Below, piece by piece: positions 1 to 5,737 of a stretch of DNA of 12,605 nucleotides. Origin of the DNA: an uncultured Oscillibacter sp. (lineage in GTDB: Bacteria > Bacillota > Clostridia > Oscillospirales > Oscillospiraceae); contig CAMNAE010000021.1 in NCBI GenBank assembly GCA_946530565.1, positions 1 to 12,605 of the forward strand, given 5' to 3'. The translations under genes were made by a program, and so were the position numbers. The notes beneath the pieces were generated by a model. It worked only from the letters and a program-made list of their open reading frames with translations, was not told the origin of the DNA and searched no databases. The number at the start of each line of letters is the position of its first letter. The stretch's first letter is position 1.

Positions 1-88
1 TGGTGCGCGAGGCGGGACTTGAACCCGCACGTCCGTAATGGACACTAGAACCTGAATCTAGCGAGTCTGCCAATTCCACCACTCGCGC
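1..88 (-). tRNA. tRNA-Leu (anticodon CAG)
   Basis: Read on the minus strand this is a class II tRNA. The acceptor stem pairs 82-88 with 5-11 (seven perfect pairs), with discriminator A at 4 and an encoded CCA at 1-3. The anticodon stem CTAGA/TCTAG encloses the loop TTCAGGT, so the anticodon is CAG (complement of 52-54), which decodes CUG. The long variable arm forms GTCC/GGAC, as expected for leucine. The T arm carries GGTTCAAGTCC. The gene follows tRNA-Leu(GAG) without any spacer and is almost certainly co-transcribed with it. The window begins at the CCA, so further tRNAs could follow outside it. Confidence 0.97.
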
Positions 89-175
89 TGGTGCGGCTGA
101 CGGGACTTGAACCCACACGTCAATACTAACACTAGCACCTCAAGCTAGCCTGTCTACCAGTTCCAGCACAGCCGC
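89..175 (-). tRNA. tRNA-Leu (anticodon GAG)
   Basis: A second class II tRNA on the minus strand. The acceptor stem pairs 169-175 with 93-99, the discriminator A is at 92, and CCA is encoded at 89-91. The anticodon stem CTAGC/GCTAG holds loop TTGAGGT, giving anticodon GAG (complement of 139-141), which reads CUC and CUU. A long variable arm supports the leucine identity. It is the promoter-proximal gene of the pair, and its last base directly abuts the first base of tRNA-Leu(CAG). CUC and CUG are the main leucine codons in the neighbouring protein genes, so these two isoacceptors match local codon use. Confidence 0.97.
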
Positions 176-190
176 ATATTCATTTTTGAA

Positions 191-210
191 GCAGCCCGCT
201 CGCGGACTGC
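191..210 (-). other. Leader inverted repeat of the tRNA-Leu unit
   Basis: The arms 191-199 and 202-210 are inverted repeats of 9 bases with one mismatch, which becomes a G-U pair in one RNA strand. The 2-base centre means the RNA hairpin would open one or two central pairs to make a loop. On the minus strand it starts at about the predicted transcription start and ends 15 bases before the tRNA-Leu(GAG) acceptor stem. It may be a 5' leader hairpin of the tRNA precursor or a protein-binding palindrome. It lacks a T run on the minus strand, so it is not an attenuator. Confidence 0.45.
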
Positions 211-216
211 TTGATT

Positions 217-245
217 ATTATATGCAAAGCCCCCCTCAATGTCAA
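217..245 (-). promoter_or_regulatory. Consensus sigma-A promoter for the tRNA-Leu pair
   Basis: On the minus strand a perfect -35 TTGACA (245-240) is followed after exactly 17 bp by a perfect -10 TATAAT (222-217). A-tracts just upstream (246-275 on the plus strand) could act as an UP element. The start of transcription would lie near 209-210, leaving a leader of roughly 35 bases before tRNA-Leu(GAG). A full-consensus promoter of this kind fits strong stable-RNA transcription. Confidence 0.9.
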
Positions 246-348
246 GCACTTTTTTTCGAAATCTCAAAGTTTTTTTACTGCTCCGTCCGGGTACGGGAAA
301 ACCCTCAATAATTTTTCATTTGAAACGCTTTATTCCTGCCCCGACTTA

Positions 349-357
349 TGCTATACT
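349..357 (+). promoter_or_regulatory. Extended -10 promoter for rlmB and downstream genes
   Basis: TG at 349-350, one base, then TATACT (352-357) forms an extended -10 element. At the normal 17 bp distance only a weak -35 (TTTATT, 329-334) is present, which is usual for extended -10 promoters. TTGAAA at 320-325 resembles a -35 but lies too far away. Transcription would start near 363-365, giving a leader of about 80 bases. This promoter diverges from the tRNA promoter about 100 bp away. Confidence 0.6.
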
Positions 358-389
358 ATACCATCTGAAACCATATGAAAAAGAATCTG

Positions 390-430
390 CGGGATGAGCT
401 GCGGGCAAGATTCCCGCATGTGCGATCCCG
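390..430 (+). other. Nested stem-loops in the rlmB leader
   Basis: Inside the predicted 5' leader, CGGGAT (390-395) pairs with ATCCCG (425-430), and within it TGCGGG (400-405) pairs with CCCGCA (413-418) around a 7-base loop. The outer stem ends directly before the Shine-Dalgarno sequence at 431-437, so folding could affect ribosome access. No known riboswitch class was recognised. Confidence 0.4.
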
Positions 431-437
431 AAAGGAG
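431..437 (+). promoter_or_regulatory. Ribosome binding site that sets the rlmB start
   Basis: AAAGGAG lies 6 bases before the ATG at 444. The in-frame ATG at 375 has no comparable site, so 444 is preferred. Confidence 0.8.
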
Positions 438-443
438 CCGGAC

Positions 444-1217
444 ATGGCTGAGAATGAAAAACGCGTGATCGAGGCCGAGGCCGACGGCGTGATCGAGGGC
501 CGCAACGCGGTGATCGAGGCGCTGCGCGCGGGCGTGAACATCGACAAGATCTATCTTATGAAGGGCGACACCGACAAGACGCTCGGCCACATCGCCTCGA
601 AAGCCCGCGCGGCCGGCATCGTCGTGGTCGACGCCGACAAGCGCAAGCTCGACGGCATGAGCCGCACCCATGCGCACCAGGGCGTGATCGCCCTTGCCGC
701 CGTGCGCGAGTATGCCACGGTCGACGATATCTTAAAAGCCGCCGAGGCCAAAAACGAAAAGCCGCTGATCGTCGTGTGCGATGAGATCTCCGATCCGCAC
801 AACCTCGGCGCGATCATCCGCACCGCCGAATGCGCCGGCGCGCACGGGGTCATCATCCCCAAACGCCGCAGCGCGGGGCTCACCGCGATCGTCGGCAAGA
901 CCTCGGCCGGCGCGGTCGCGCATGTGCCGGTCGCGCGTGTGCCGAACATCCCCTCCCTGCTCGACTCGCTCAAAAAGCAGGGGCTCTGGGTCTACGGCGC
1001 CGCGATGGGCGGCAGCCAGACGCTCTATGAGGCCGATCTCAAGGGCCCCGCGGCCATCGTGATCGGAAGCGAGGGCCACGGCATGACCCGCCTGACCGAG
1101 GAGAGCTGCGATGTGCTCGTGCGCATCCCGATGAAGGGAAAGCTCAACTCCCTCAATGCCTCCGCGGCCGCGGCGATCTTACTCTATGAGGCCGTGCGCC
1201 AGCGGATGAACGGATAA
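444..1217 (+). CDS. rlmB: 23S rRNA 2'-O-ribose methyltransferase RlmB (SpoU/TrmH family)
   Basis: A 257-residue SPOUT methyltransferase predicted to transfer a methyl group from S-adenosylmethionine to a ribose of 23S rRNA (G2251 in E. coli numbering) in the cytoplasm. The N-terminal part has the RlmB substrate-binding signature IEGRNAVIEAL. The three SpoU motifs follow in order: motif 1 DPHNLGAIIRT (residues 117-127, with N120 and R126), motif 2 IVIGSEG (205-211, E210), and motif 3 LNSLNAS (234-240). The knotted SAM site is therefore complete. The length fits the bacterial RlmB family, about 240-260 residues. An upstream in-frame ATG at 375 would add 23 residues but lacks a ribosome binding site and falls inside the structured leader. 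The next gene starts 23 bases after the stop with no terminator between, so rlmB probably leads a multi-gene transcript. Other TrmH-family targets cannot be fully excluded. Confidence 0.93.
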   Translation: MAENEKRVIEAEADGVIEGRNAVIEALRAGVNIDKIYLMKGDTDKTLGHIASKARAAGIVVVDADKRKLDGMSRTHAHQGVIALAAVREYATVDDILKAAEAKNEKPLIVVCDEISDPHNLGAIIRTAECAGAHGVIIPKRRSAGLTAIVGKTSAGAVAHVPVARVPNIPSLLDSLKKQGLWVYGAAMGGSQTLYEADLKGPAAIVIGSEGHGMTRLTEESCDVLVRIPMKGKLNSLNASAAAAILLYEAVRQRMNG

Positions 1218-1240
1218 AAAACACTTTAGGAGCTGCCGAC

Positions 1241-4200
1241 ATGACGCCTGAAGACGAGAAAATGGAATACGGCGGGGAGATCTCCTTCGAGGACATCCTC
1301 TCCGAATACGGCGTCTCGCGCGAGCAGCAGCTCCTGCGGGAGGTCGAAGAGGAGGCGCTCTCGCTCGAGGATATCGACCTTGCGATCGCCGACCTCGACC
1401 GCTGGCTTACGCGGGACGATCCCGCCGCCGCTGCAGCAGGCGAGCCCGAAACGCCCCGGGAAGCCGCCGAAACGCCTGTAAAGGATGTTCCTTTACAGAA
1501 TTTGGCCGACACGGATCTTTCAGAGCCAGAGCCGGGTCCGGAGCCTGCAGAGGCCCCGGATCATGAAAACGCGCCTCCCGCTGATACAGAAGAAGCGCCT
1601 TCAGATGGCGCCGCCTCCGCAGCTGCACCGGATGCGAAAGACGTGATCGCGTCGGAGCCGGAGCCCGAACCCGAAAACCTGCCGGAAGCGACCCCCGAAC
1701 CGGAGCCGGAGCCGATCCTTTTGGAGAGCATCGTCGGCAGCACGGTCGACGCGGTTCTGCAGGAGCTCTCGGAGCAGGAGAAGCCGCCAAAGCAGAGCTT
1801 TTTGGACAGGCTCCTCCACCGCCGCCCGAAGCCGCAGGGCGTGATCCGCGACAAGGGCATGTACTGGGTCGCCCCCACCCCGCTCGCGGCCGACCAGCCC
1901 CAGCCCGTGCCGCTCGTGCCGGACGCGCCGGTGATCCCGCAGCGGGACGAAGCGCCTGCCGACGGAGAAAGAGCGGAGGCCGCGGCTGACGCTGCGCCGA
2001 TCGAAGCGGCCGAGCCTGCCGGAGCGCAGGAGACCGACGCTGATGAAGAGCCGGTGATCGCAGACGCGCAGGAGGCCCGCTCCGCCTACGCGCCCCCGCC
2101 GCCCGAGGACTATATCGACTACCCTGCCGACGTCGACCCCTTTGCCGCCGCCGCGCAGGAGATGAACCTGACCGTCGACGACGCCGACATCCCGGCGCTC
2201 GGGGAGACGGCCGAATCGCAGGGCGGCAAGACGCCCGATGCTGCAAAAGATGTGCGCAAGGCCGCGGCAAAGCCCGCCGGGCAAGAATCCGGCAAGAACT
2301 CCGCGGAGGATGCGCTTGCCGGCGCCGCCGCAGACGGAAAAGCCCCGGCGAAAGCGACACCTGGCGGCAGGAAGCCGCCGGCCGCCAACGCCAGGGCAGC
2401 ACAGATGCCGGCCTCCGCCAAACGCGCGGCCGCTTCTGCTGCCGCAGCTTCCGGAGCAGCCAAAGCCGGCACCGCTGCCGCCGGCAAAACTGCCGCCGCA
2501 GCAGCTGCAGCCGGCACAACTTCCGCAGCCGCCGGGGCCGCTTCTTCCAAAGCCGCCCGCTCGGCGGCGTCCGCGGCAGATACGGCCGCAAACGAGCTTC
2601 TTCCGGAGGGGCCTGCCCTCTCCGAGGTGCTGCTCGGCGTCGTCGCGACCGTGCTCACGGCGATCCTTGGCTTCTTCGGCATTGAAGAGGCAAGCGGCAA
2701 GCGCGTGCTCCCGCCGCAGCCTGAGCCCGCGCTGACGGACGCGGCAGAAAAGTCCGGCCGCCTTGCCCGGCGCATCTCCGGCACGGCCGCCCCGGCCCTG
2801 CTCGTCGGTGCGCTTCCGGCACTTCTGTATCTTCTTGAGCAGCTCGGTGTCACGGTCCCGCTCTTTTCCACGAGCGGCCAGATCCGGCCGCTGCTTCTGC
2901 TGTTCCTGCTCTTTTTCACAGCCGCGCTGACGGCCGATTCGCTCCGTCTGACGATCAAAAGCATTCGGCAGCTCCAGATCACGTCGTCGTCGCTGATCCT
3001 GTTCGCCGCGCTGCTTGCCGCAGCCGACTGTCTTTTGTCGCTCACCGGCGGCGAAACCTACGGCGCCGAGCCCTTTGCCGCGGCCGCCGCGCTGGGGCTT
3101 GCGCTCTCGCACCTCGGCACCAAATGCGATGTGACCGGCCGCACGGCCTATCTGCGCACGGCCGCGGTCGCGCCGCCGCCGTATATGGTCACGGTCAGTG
3201 AGGCCGGCGCGCGCAAGCAGAACGGCGCCGTGCGCGGCTATTACACGGCCTTAAGTGAGCTGCCGCTGCCGCTGCGCGTGCAGTCGGTCTTATCCCCGGT
3301 GCTGCTGATCCTCACGCTGATCCTCGCCTTCCGCGCGAGCTTTGGCCAGGGCCGCGGGGCGCTGCTGATCACGGTCTGGTCCGCGCTCCTGCTGGCCGGC
3401 GCCACATTCGTCGCCCCGCTCTTCTGGGGTCTCTACTCCTCGCGCATGGCCAGGCGCCTGGTCCGCTCGGGCTCGGTGCTCGCAGGCTGGCGCGGCGCCG
3501 CCGAGATCGGGCGCAGGGCCAAGCTCGTCGTGACCGACGACGACCTCTTCCCGCCCGGCACGCTCGCGCTCAACGGCATCAAGGTCTACGGCGAGGACAT
3601 GCTCAAGGTCATGAGCTATGCCGCAAGCATGGTGCGTCTTTCCGGTATGGGCTTAACGCGCCTCTTCGACGACGCGCTCCGCGCCGAGGGCGGCTCCTAC
3701 CGCCGGGTCGAGCAGTTCTGCTTCTATGAAGAGGGCGGCTGCTCGGGCATCATCGACGGTGAGAGCGTACTGATCGGCAGCAAGAGCTTTTTAAAGAGCA
3801 TGGGCGTCATTCTGCCCGAGGGGATCCGTGTGCAGCACGGGCTCTTCCTCGCGCTCGACCACCGCTTCGCCGCGATCATCGCCGTGCGCTATACCGCCTC
3901 CGAGGCGGTCACCTATGCGCTCAGGCAGCTGCGGCGCGACCGGATCACCGCCGTGCTCGCCGTGCGTGATCCGAATCTCACCGAGGCCTTTTTGAAAAAG
4001 CGCTTCGGGCAGAACCTGCTTCTGGAATACCCCGGCGTCAAAATGCGCATCGCGCTGAGCGACCGGCGCACGCGCGGGACCGAGGAGCCCGCCGCGCTGA
4101 TCCTGCGCGAGGGTCTCGCGCCGCTTGCCGAGTGCGCAGGCGGCAGCCGCCGTCTGCGCCGCCGCGTGATCTGGACGCTTCTGTTCTCCCTGGCCGCGGC

Positions 4201-4324
4201 CGCCGCGGGCCTTGCGCTCGTGAGCTATCTTTCATCCCTGGCCGCGTTCACGCTTCTCACGCCCCTCTCCCTCACGCTCTTCCTGCTGCTCTGGGCGCTC
4301 CCGGCTGTCCTGACGCAGACGTAA
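1241..4324 (+). CDS. Large membrane protein, probable degenerate P-type ATPase with disordered N-terminus
   Basis: A 1027-residue protein; AGGAG at 1228-1232 supports the start. Residues 1-170 are acidic and rich in Pro and Glu, including EPEPEPE-type runs; about 340-450 is rich in Ala, Lys and Gly. Both parts look disordered. From about 459 there are hydrophobic segments near 459-479, 511-540, 549-568, 582-601, 609-626, 684-703 and 707-733, then a soluble block, then two C-terminal segments (976-997, 1000-1022). The soluble block follows the layout of a P-type ATPase core: VVTDDDLFPPGTL at 763-775 sits where DKTGTLT belongs, VLIGSKSFLKSMGV at 843-856 resembles the nucleotide-domain VLVGN region, VRDPNLTEAFLKKRFG at 908-923 corresponds to the TGDN region, and ALSDRRTRGTEEPAAL at 938-953 to GDGxNDxxAL. 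None of these catalytic motifs is intact, so ion pumping is unlikely. The family resemblance is my inference from order and spacing. It may serve as a sensor or scaffold. It lies in a probable operon with rlmB and a SLOG protein. Confidence 0.72.
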   Translation: MTPEDEKMEYGGEISFEDILSEYGVSREQQLLREVEEEALSLEDIDLAIADLDRWLTRDDPAAAAAGEPETPREAAETPVKDVPLQNLADTDLSEPEPGPEPAEAPDHENAPPADTEEAPSDGAASAAAPDAKDVIASEPEPEPENLPEATPEPEPEPILLESIVGSTVDAVLQELSEQEKPPKQSFLDRLLHRRPKPQGVIRDKGMYWVAPTPLAADQPQPVPLVPDAPVIPQRDEAPADGERAEAAADAAPIEAAEPAGAQETDADEEPVIADAQEARSAYAPPPPEDYIDYPADVDPFAAAAQEMNLTVDDADIPALGETAESQGGKTPDAAKDVRKAAAKPAGQESGKNSAEDALAGAAADGKAPAKATPGGRKPPAANARAAQMPASAKRAAASAAAASGAAKAGTAAAGKTAAAAAAAGTTSAAAGAASSKAARSAASAADTAANELLPEGPALSEVLLGVVATVLTAILGFFGIEEASGKRVLPPQPEPALTDAAEKSGRLARRISGTAAPALLVGALPALLYLLEQLGVTVPLFSTSGQIRPLLLLFLLFFTAALTADSLRLTIKSIRQLQITSSSLILFAALLAAADCLLSLTGGETYGAEPFAAAAALGLALSHLGTKCDVTGRTAYLRTAAVAPPPYMVTVSEAGARKQNGAVRGYYTALSELPLPLRVQSVLSPVLLILTLILAFRASFGQGRGALLITVWSALLLAGATFVAPLFWGLYSSRMARRLVRSGSVLAGWRGAAEIGRRAKLVVTDDDLFPPGTLALNGIKVYGEDMLKVMSYAASMVRLSGMGLTRLFDDALRAEGGSYRRVEQFCFYEEGGCSGIIDGESVLIGSKSFLKSMGVILPEGIRVQHGLFLALDHRFAAIIAVRYTASEAVTYALRQLRRDRITAVLAVRDPNLTEAFLKKRFGQNLLLEYPGVKMRIALSDRRTRGTEEPAALILREGLAPLAECAGGSRRLRRRVIWTLLFSLAAAAAGLALVSYLSSLAAFTLLTPLSLTLFLLLWALPAVLTQT

Positions 4325-4339
4325 TATGCCTTGCTTTAC

Positions 4340-4344
4340 GGAGG
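4340..4344 (+). promoter_or_regulatory. Ribosome binding site that sets the SLOG gene start
   Basis: GGAGG stands 8 bases before the ATG at 4353. The earlier in-frame ATG at 4326 would place this site inside the coding region and has no site of its own, so 4353 is the better start. Confidence 0.8.
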
Positions 4345-4352
4345 TCCCGCCC

Positions 4353-4892
4353 ATGCACGCACCGCCCGTCACCTGTGCCTTTACCGGACACCGGCCGGAA
4401 AAGCTCCCCTGGGGCAGCGACGAAACGGACGCACGCTGCGCCGCGCTCAAAGCGGAAATGCTCGCGGTCCTGCGCGAGCTCGCGTCTGATGGCTATACGC
4501 ATTTCATCAGCGGCATGGCCAAGGGCTGCGACCTCTACTTTGCCGAGGCCGTGCTCTCGCTCATCGCGGAGGGACTCCCGCTCACGCTCGAGGCCGCCAT
4601 TCCCTTTCGCGGCCACGGCGAACACTGGCCTGAAGCGCTCGCTCAGCGCTTCCGCGCCGTGCTCGATTCCGCCGAGGTGACGTATCTTGCTGAGCGCTAC
4701 CACGCCGGCTGCATGCTCGTGCGCGACCGCTATCTCGTCGACCACGCGGGGCTGCTCCTCACCTACTTCGACGGGACCTCGGGCGGCACGCGCTATACGG
4801 TCGAGTACGCGCTGCGGCGCAAGGTGCCCGTGCGCTATCTTTCGCTGCAGCCCTTTTCCCCGGCAGACGCTCCCGATGAGGTGAACACATGA
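4353..4892 (+). CDS. YpsA-like SLOG-family protein (DUF1273)
   Basis: A 179-residue cytosolic protein of the YpsA branch of the SLOG (SMF/DprA-LOG) Rossmann-like superfamily, whose members bind nucleotides or nucleotide-derived ligands. Visible family marks are FTGHRPEKLPWG (10-21), ISGMAKGCD (52-60) and the C-terminal stretch from CMLVRDRYLVD (120-130) through DGTSGGTRYTVEYA (140-153), whose GTSGGT segment is the likely phosphate-binding turn. The length is close to B. subtilis YpsA. No membrane segment or signal peptide is seen. The gene begins 28 bases after the membrane protein gene and its stop overlaps the next start as ATGA (4889-4892), which implies translational coupling with the peptidase-like gene. 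YpsA has been linked to cell division and stress in Bacillus and Staphylococcus, but no function can be assigned here from sequence. Confidence 0.85.
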   Translation: MHAPPVTCAFTGHRPEKLPWGSDETDARCAALKAEMLAVLRELASDGYTHFISGMAKGCDLYFAEAVLSLIAEGLPLTLEAAIPFRGHGEHWPEALAQRFRAVLDSAEVTYLAERYHAGCMLVRDRYLVDHAGLLLTYFDGTSGGTRYTVEYALRRKVPVRYLSLQPFSPADAPDEVNT

Positions 4893-5497
4893 AAAACGCC
4901 TGGTCGATCCCCTATTTTCATATCGAAAACGCGCTCGGCGGGCGGCAGGACTGGTTCTGGGACCCGCTGATGCACATGGGCGGCTGCGCGGCCGTCACGC
5001 TCTGCGATCTTTCGATCTATCTCGCCCGCTACTACGGGCGCAAAAGCTTATTCCCGACCGGGGACCCGCATAACCTGACGCGCCGCAGCTTTTTAAAGCT
5101 CGGCTACCACATCAAGCCCTATCTCCGCCCGCGCACGCGGGGGATCGACCGGCTCGAGATCTATCTCGACGGCGCCGGGCGCTATCTGGGCGACCATGCC
5201 GCGGCGGACATCCACTTATCCGGCGTCCCCGGCGAGCTCCCGGCCGACGAGGCCTTTTCGGCGATCACGGCGACGCTCGACCGCAACCTCCCGGTGCCCT
5301 TTCTGCTTCTGAGGCATCAGGACCCGGCCTTCGACCACCTGACCTGGCACTGGTTCATGCTCGCCGGCTGGCGCGGGCGCTATGTGCGCATCATCACCTA
5401 CGGCGCCGAACAGTGGCAGCCCTTCGACCGGCTCTGGGACACCGGACACTGCCACGTCGGCGGCGCGATCCTCACGGAGCTGCCCCGCCGCTTCTGA
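4889..5497 (+). CDS. Uncharacterised protein, possible papain/C39-like cysteine peptidase fold
   Basis: A 202-residue protein with no signal peptide and no clear membrane helix. Its start overlaps the SLOG gene by 4 bp. I do not recognise a named family with certainty. The segment GGCAAVTLCD (31-40) resembles the nucleophile helix of C39-like and other papain-fold peptidases, with C33 following two glycines and preceding a helix. DHLTWHWFMLAGW (149-161) offers H150 or H154 at the start of a strand, followed about 26-30 residues later by WQPFDRLWD (176-184), with D180 as a possible third catalytic residue. That order (Cys, His, Asp) fits the fold, but the assignment is inference. Other visible traits are many aromatic residues, a Trp-rich N-terminus (RQDWFWDP, 19-26) and C39, C188 as further cysteines. 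It is the last gene of its unit, 9 bases before a terminator. Confidence 0.7.
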   Translation: MKNAWSIPYFHIENALGGRQDWFWDPLMHMGGCAAVTLCDLSIYLARYYGRKSLFPTGDPHNLTRRSFLKLGYHIKPYLRPRTRGIDRLEIYLDGAGRYLGDHAAADIHLSGVPGELPADEAFSAITATLDRNLPVPFLLLRHQDPAFDHLTWHWFMLAGWRGRYVRIITYGAEQWQPFDRLWDTGHCHVGGAILTELPRRF

Positions 5498-5506
5498 TAC
5501 GCTTTT

Positions 5507-5541
5507 CCGCATGCCTCCTGTCCGTGGGCATGCGGTTTTTT
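5507..5541 (+). terminator. Rho-independent terminator of the rlmB unit
   Basis: A perfect 9-bp stem (CCGCATGCC 5507-5515 with GGCATGCGG 5527-5535) with an 11-base loop is followed at once by six T residues (5536-5541). It begins 9 bases after the stop of the peptidase-like gene and separates the rlmB unit from the ATPase operon. Four T residues (5503-5506) also precede the stem, which gives some activity potential on the opposite strand. Confidence 0.93.
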
Positions 5542-5570
5542 CATAACAGTTCATTAACATTGTCATAATT
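5541..5570 (+). promoter_or_regulatory. Phased TCATWA repeats, possible activator site
   Basis: TCATAAC (5541), TCATTAAC (5551) and TCATAAT (5563) recur at 10 and 12 bp, about one helical turn, on the same DNA face just upstream of the predicted ATPase -35 at 5576. This is where activators commonly bind. No specific regulator can be named, and the AT-rich context makes chance repeats possible. Confidence 0.3.
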
Positions 5571-5575
5571 TCCTC

Positions 5576-5604
5576 TTGTAAATAAATCGGTTTTCTGTTA
5601 TCAT
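5576..5604 (+). promoter_or_regulatory. Promoter of the V-type ATPase operon
   Basis: TTGTAA (5576-5581), 17 bp, then TATCAT (5599-5604), preceded by TG at 5596-5597, which makes an extended -10. Transcription would begin near 5611, leaving a leader of about 127 bases. An overlapping TATTAT at 5604-5609 is an alternative -10 with a poorer -35. Confidence 0.65.
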
Positions 5605-5610
5605 ATTATG

Positions 5611-5685
5611 CAATTAAGAATCCAGATTTCAGGCCCTGTCCCGCTGTTCACCGCCCGAAAAGGCGGCTTTGTGTTAATTGGGGCA
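5611..5685 (+). other. Potentially structured leader of the ATPase operon
   Basis: CAATTAA (5611-5617) is the exact inverse of TTAATTG (5674-5680) and would bring together the leader ends. Inside it, CCGCC (5651-5655) pairs with GGCGG (5662-5666) around loop CGAAAA. A competing helix can form between GCCCT (from about 5633) and GGGGC (5681-5685 region). A leader with two mutually exclusive pairings suggests regulation, but I could not match it to a known riboswitch class from memory. Confidence 0.35.
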
Positions 5686-5737
5686 AATGCAATATTAAAA
5701 ATGTTTTTGAAATTTGATTTTGGGAGAAGGTGAACCC

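Noticed and set aside
320..325. TTGAAA as the -35 of the rlmB promoter
   Set aside because: It lies 26 bp before the -10 TATACT, and 21 bp before the alternative TATGCT, both beyond normal spacing.
375..443. Upstream in-frame ATG that would extend RlmB by 23 residues
   Set aside because: No ribosome binding site precedes it, it lies about 10 bases from the predicted transcription start, and the extra residues do not resemble RlmB.
1601..3112. Open minus-strand frame of about 500 codons opposite the disordered region of the membrane protein
   Set aside because: It mirrors repetitive Ala/Pro/Glu codons, has Gly/Arg-rich low-complexity content and no convincing start signal.
4326..4352. Upstream ATG for the SLOG gene
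   Set aside because: The GGAGG at 4340-4344 would fall inside the gene, and the ATG at 4353 gives the normal YpsA-like start.
1241..5497. Anti-phage defence system reading of the pseudoenzyme, SLOG and peptidase-like genes
   Set aside because: SLOG and peptidase pairs can occur in defence, but there are no mobile-element marks, nucleases or toxin-like domains, and base composition matches the surrounding housekeeping genes; kept only as an open module hypothesis.
5651..5674. Hairpin in the ATPase leader as a terminator or attenuator
   Set aside because: The 5-bp stem is followed only by CTTTGTGTT, with no continuous T run, so intrinsic termination is weak at best.
5669..5698. Second ATPase promoter (TTGTGT, 18 bp, TATTAA)
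   Set aside because: Both elements match poorly compared with the extended -10 promoter at 5576-5604; the leader is simply AT-rich.
5714..5737. TTG start for ntpF
   Set aside because: It would put the ribosome binding site inside the coding region; the ATG at 5738 is well spaced.
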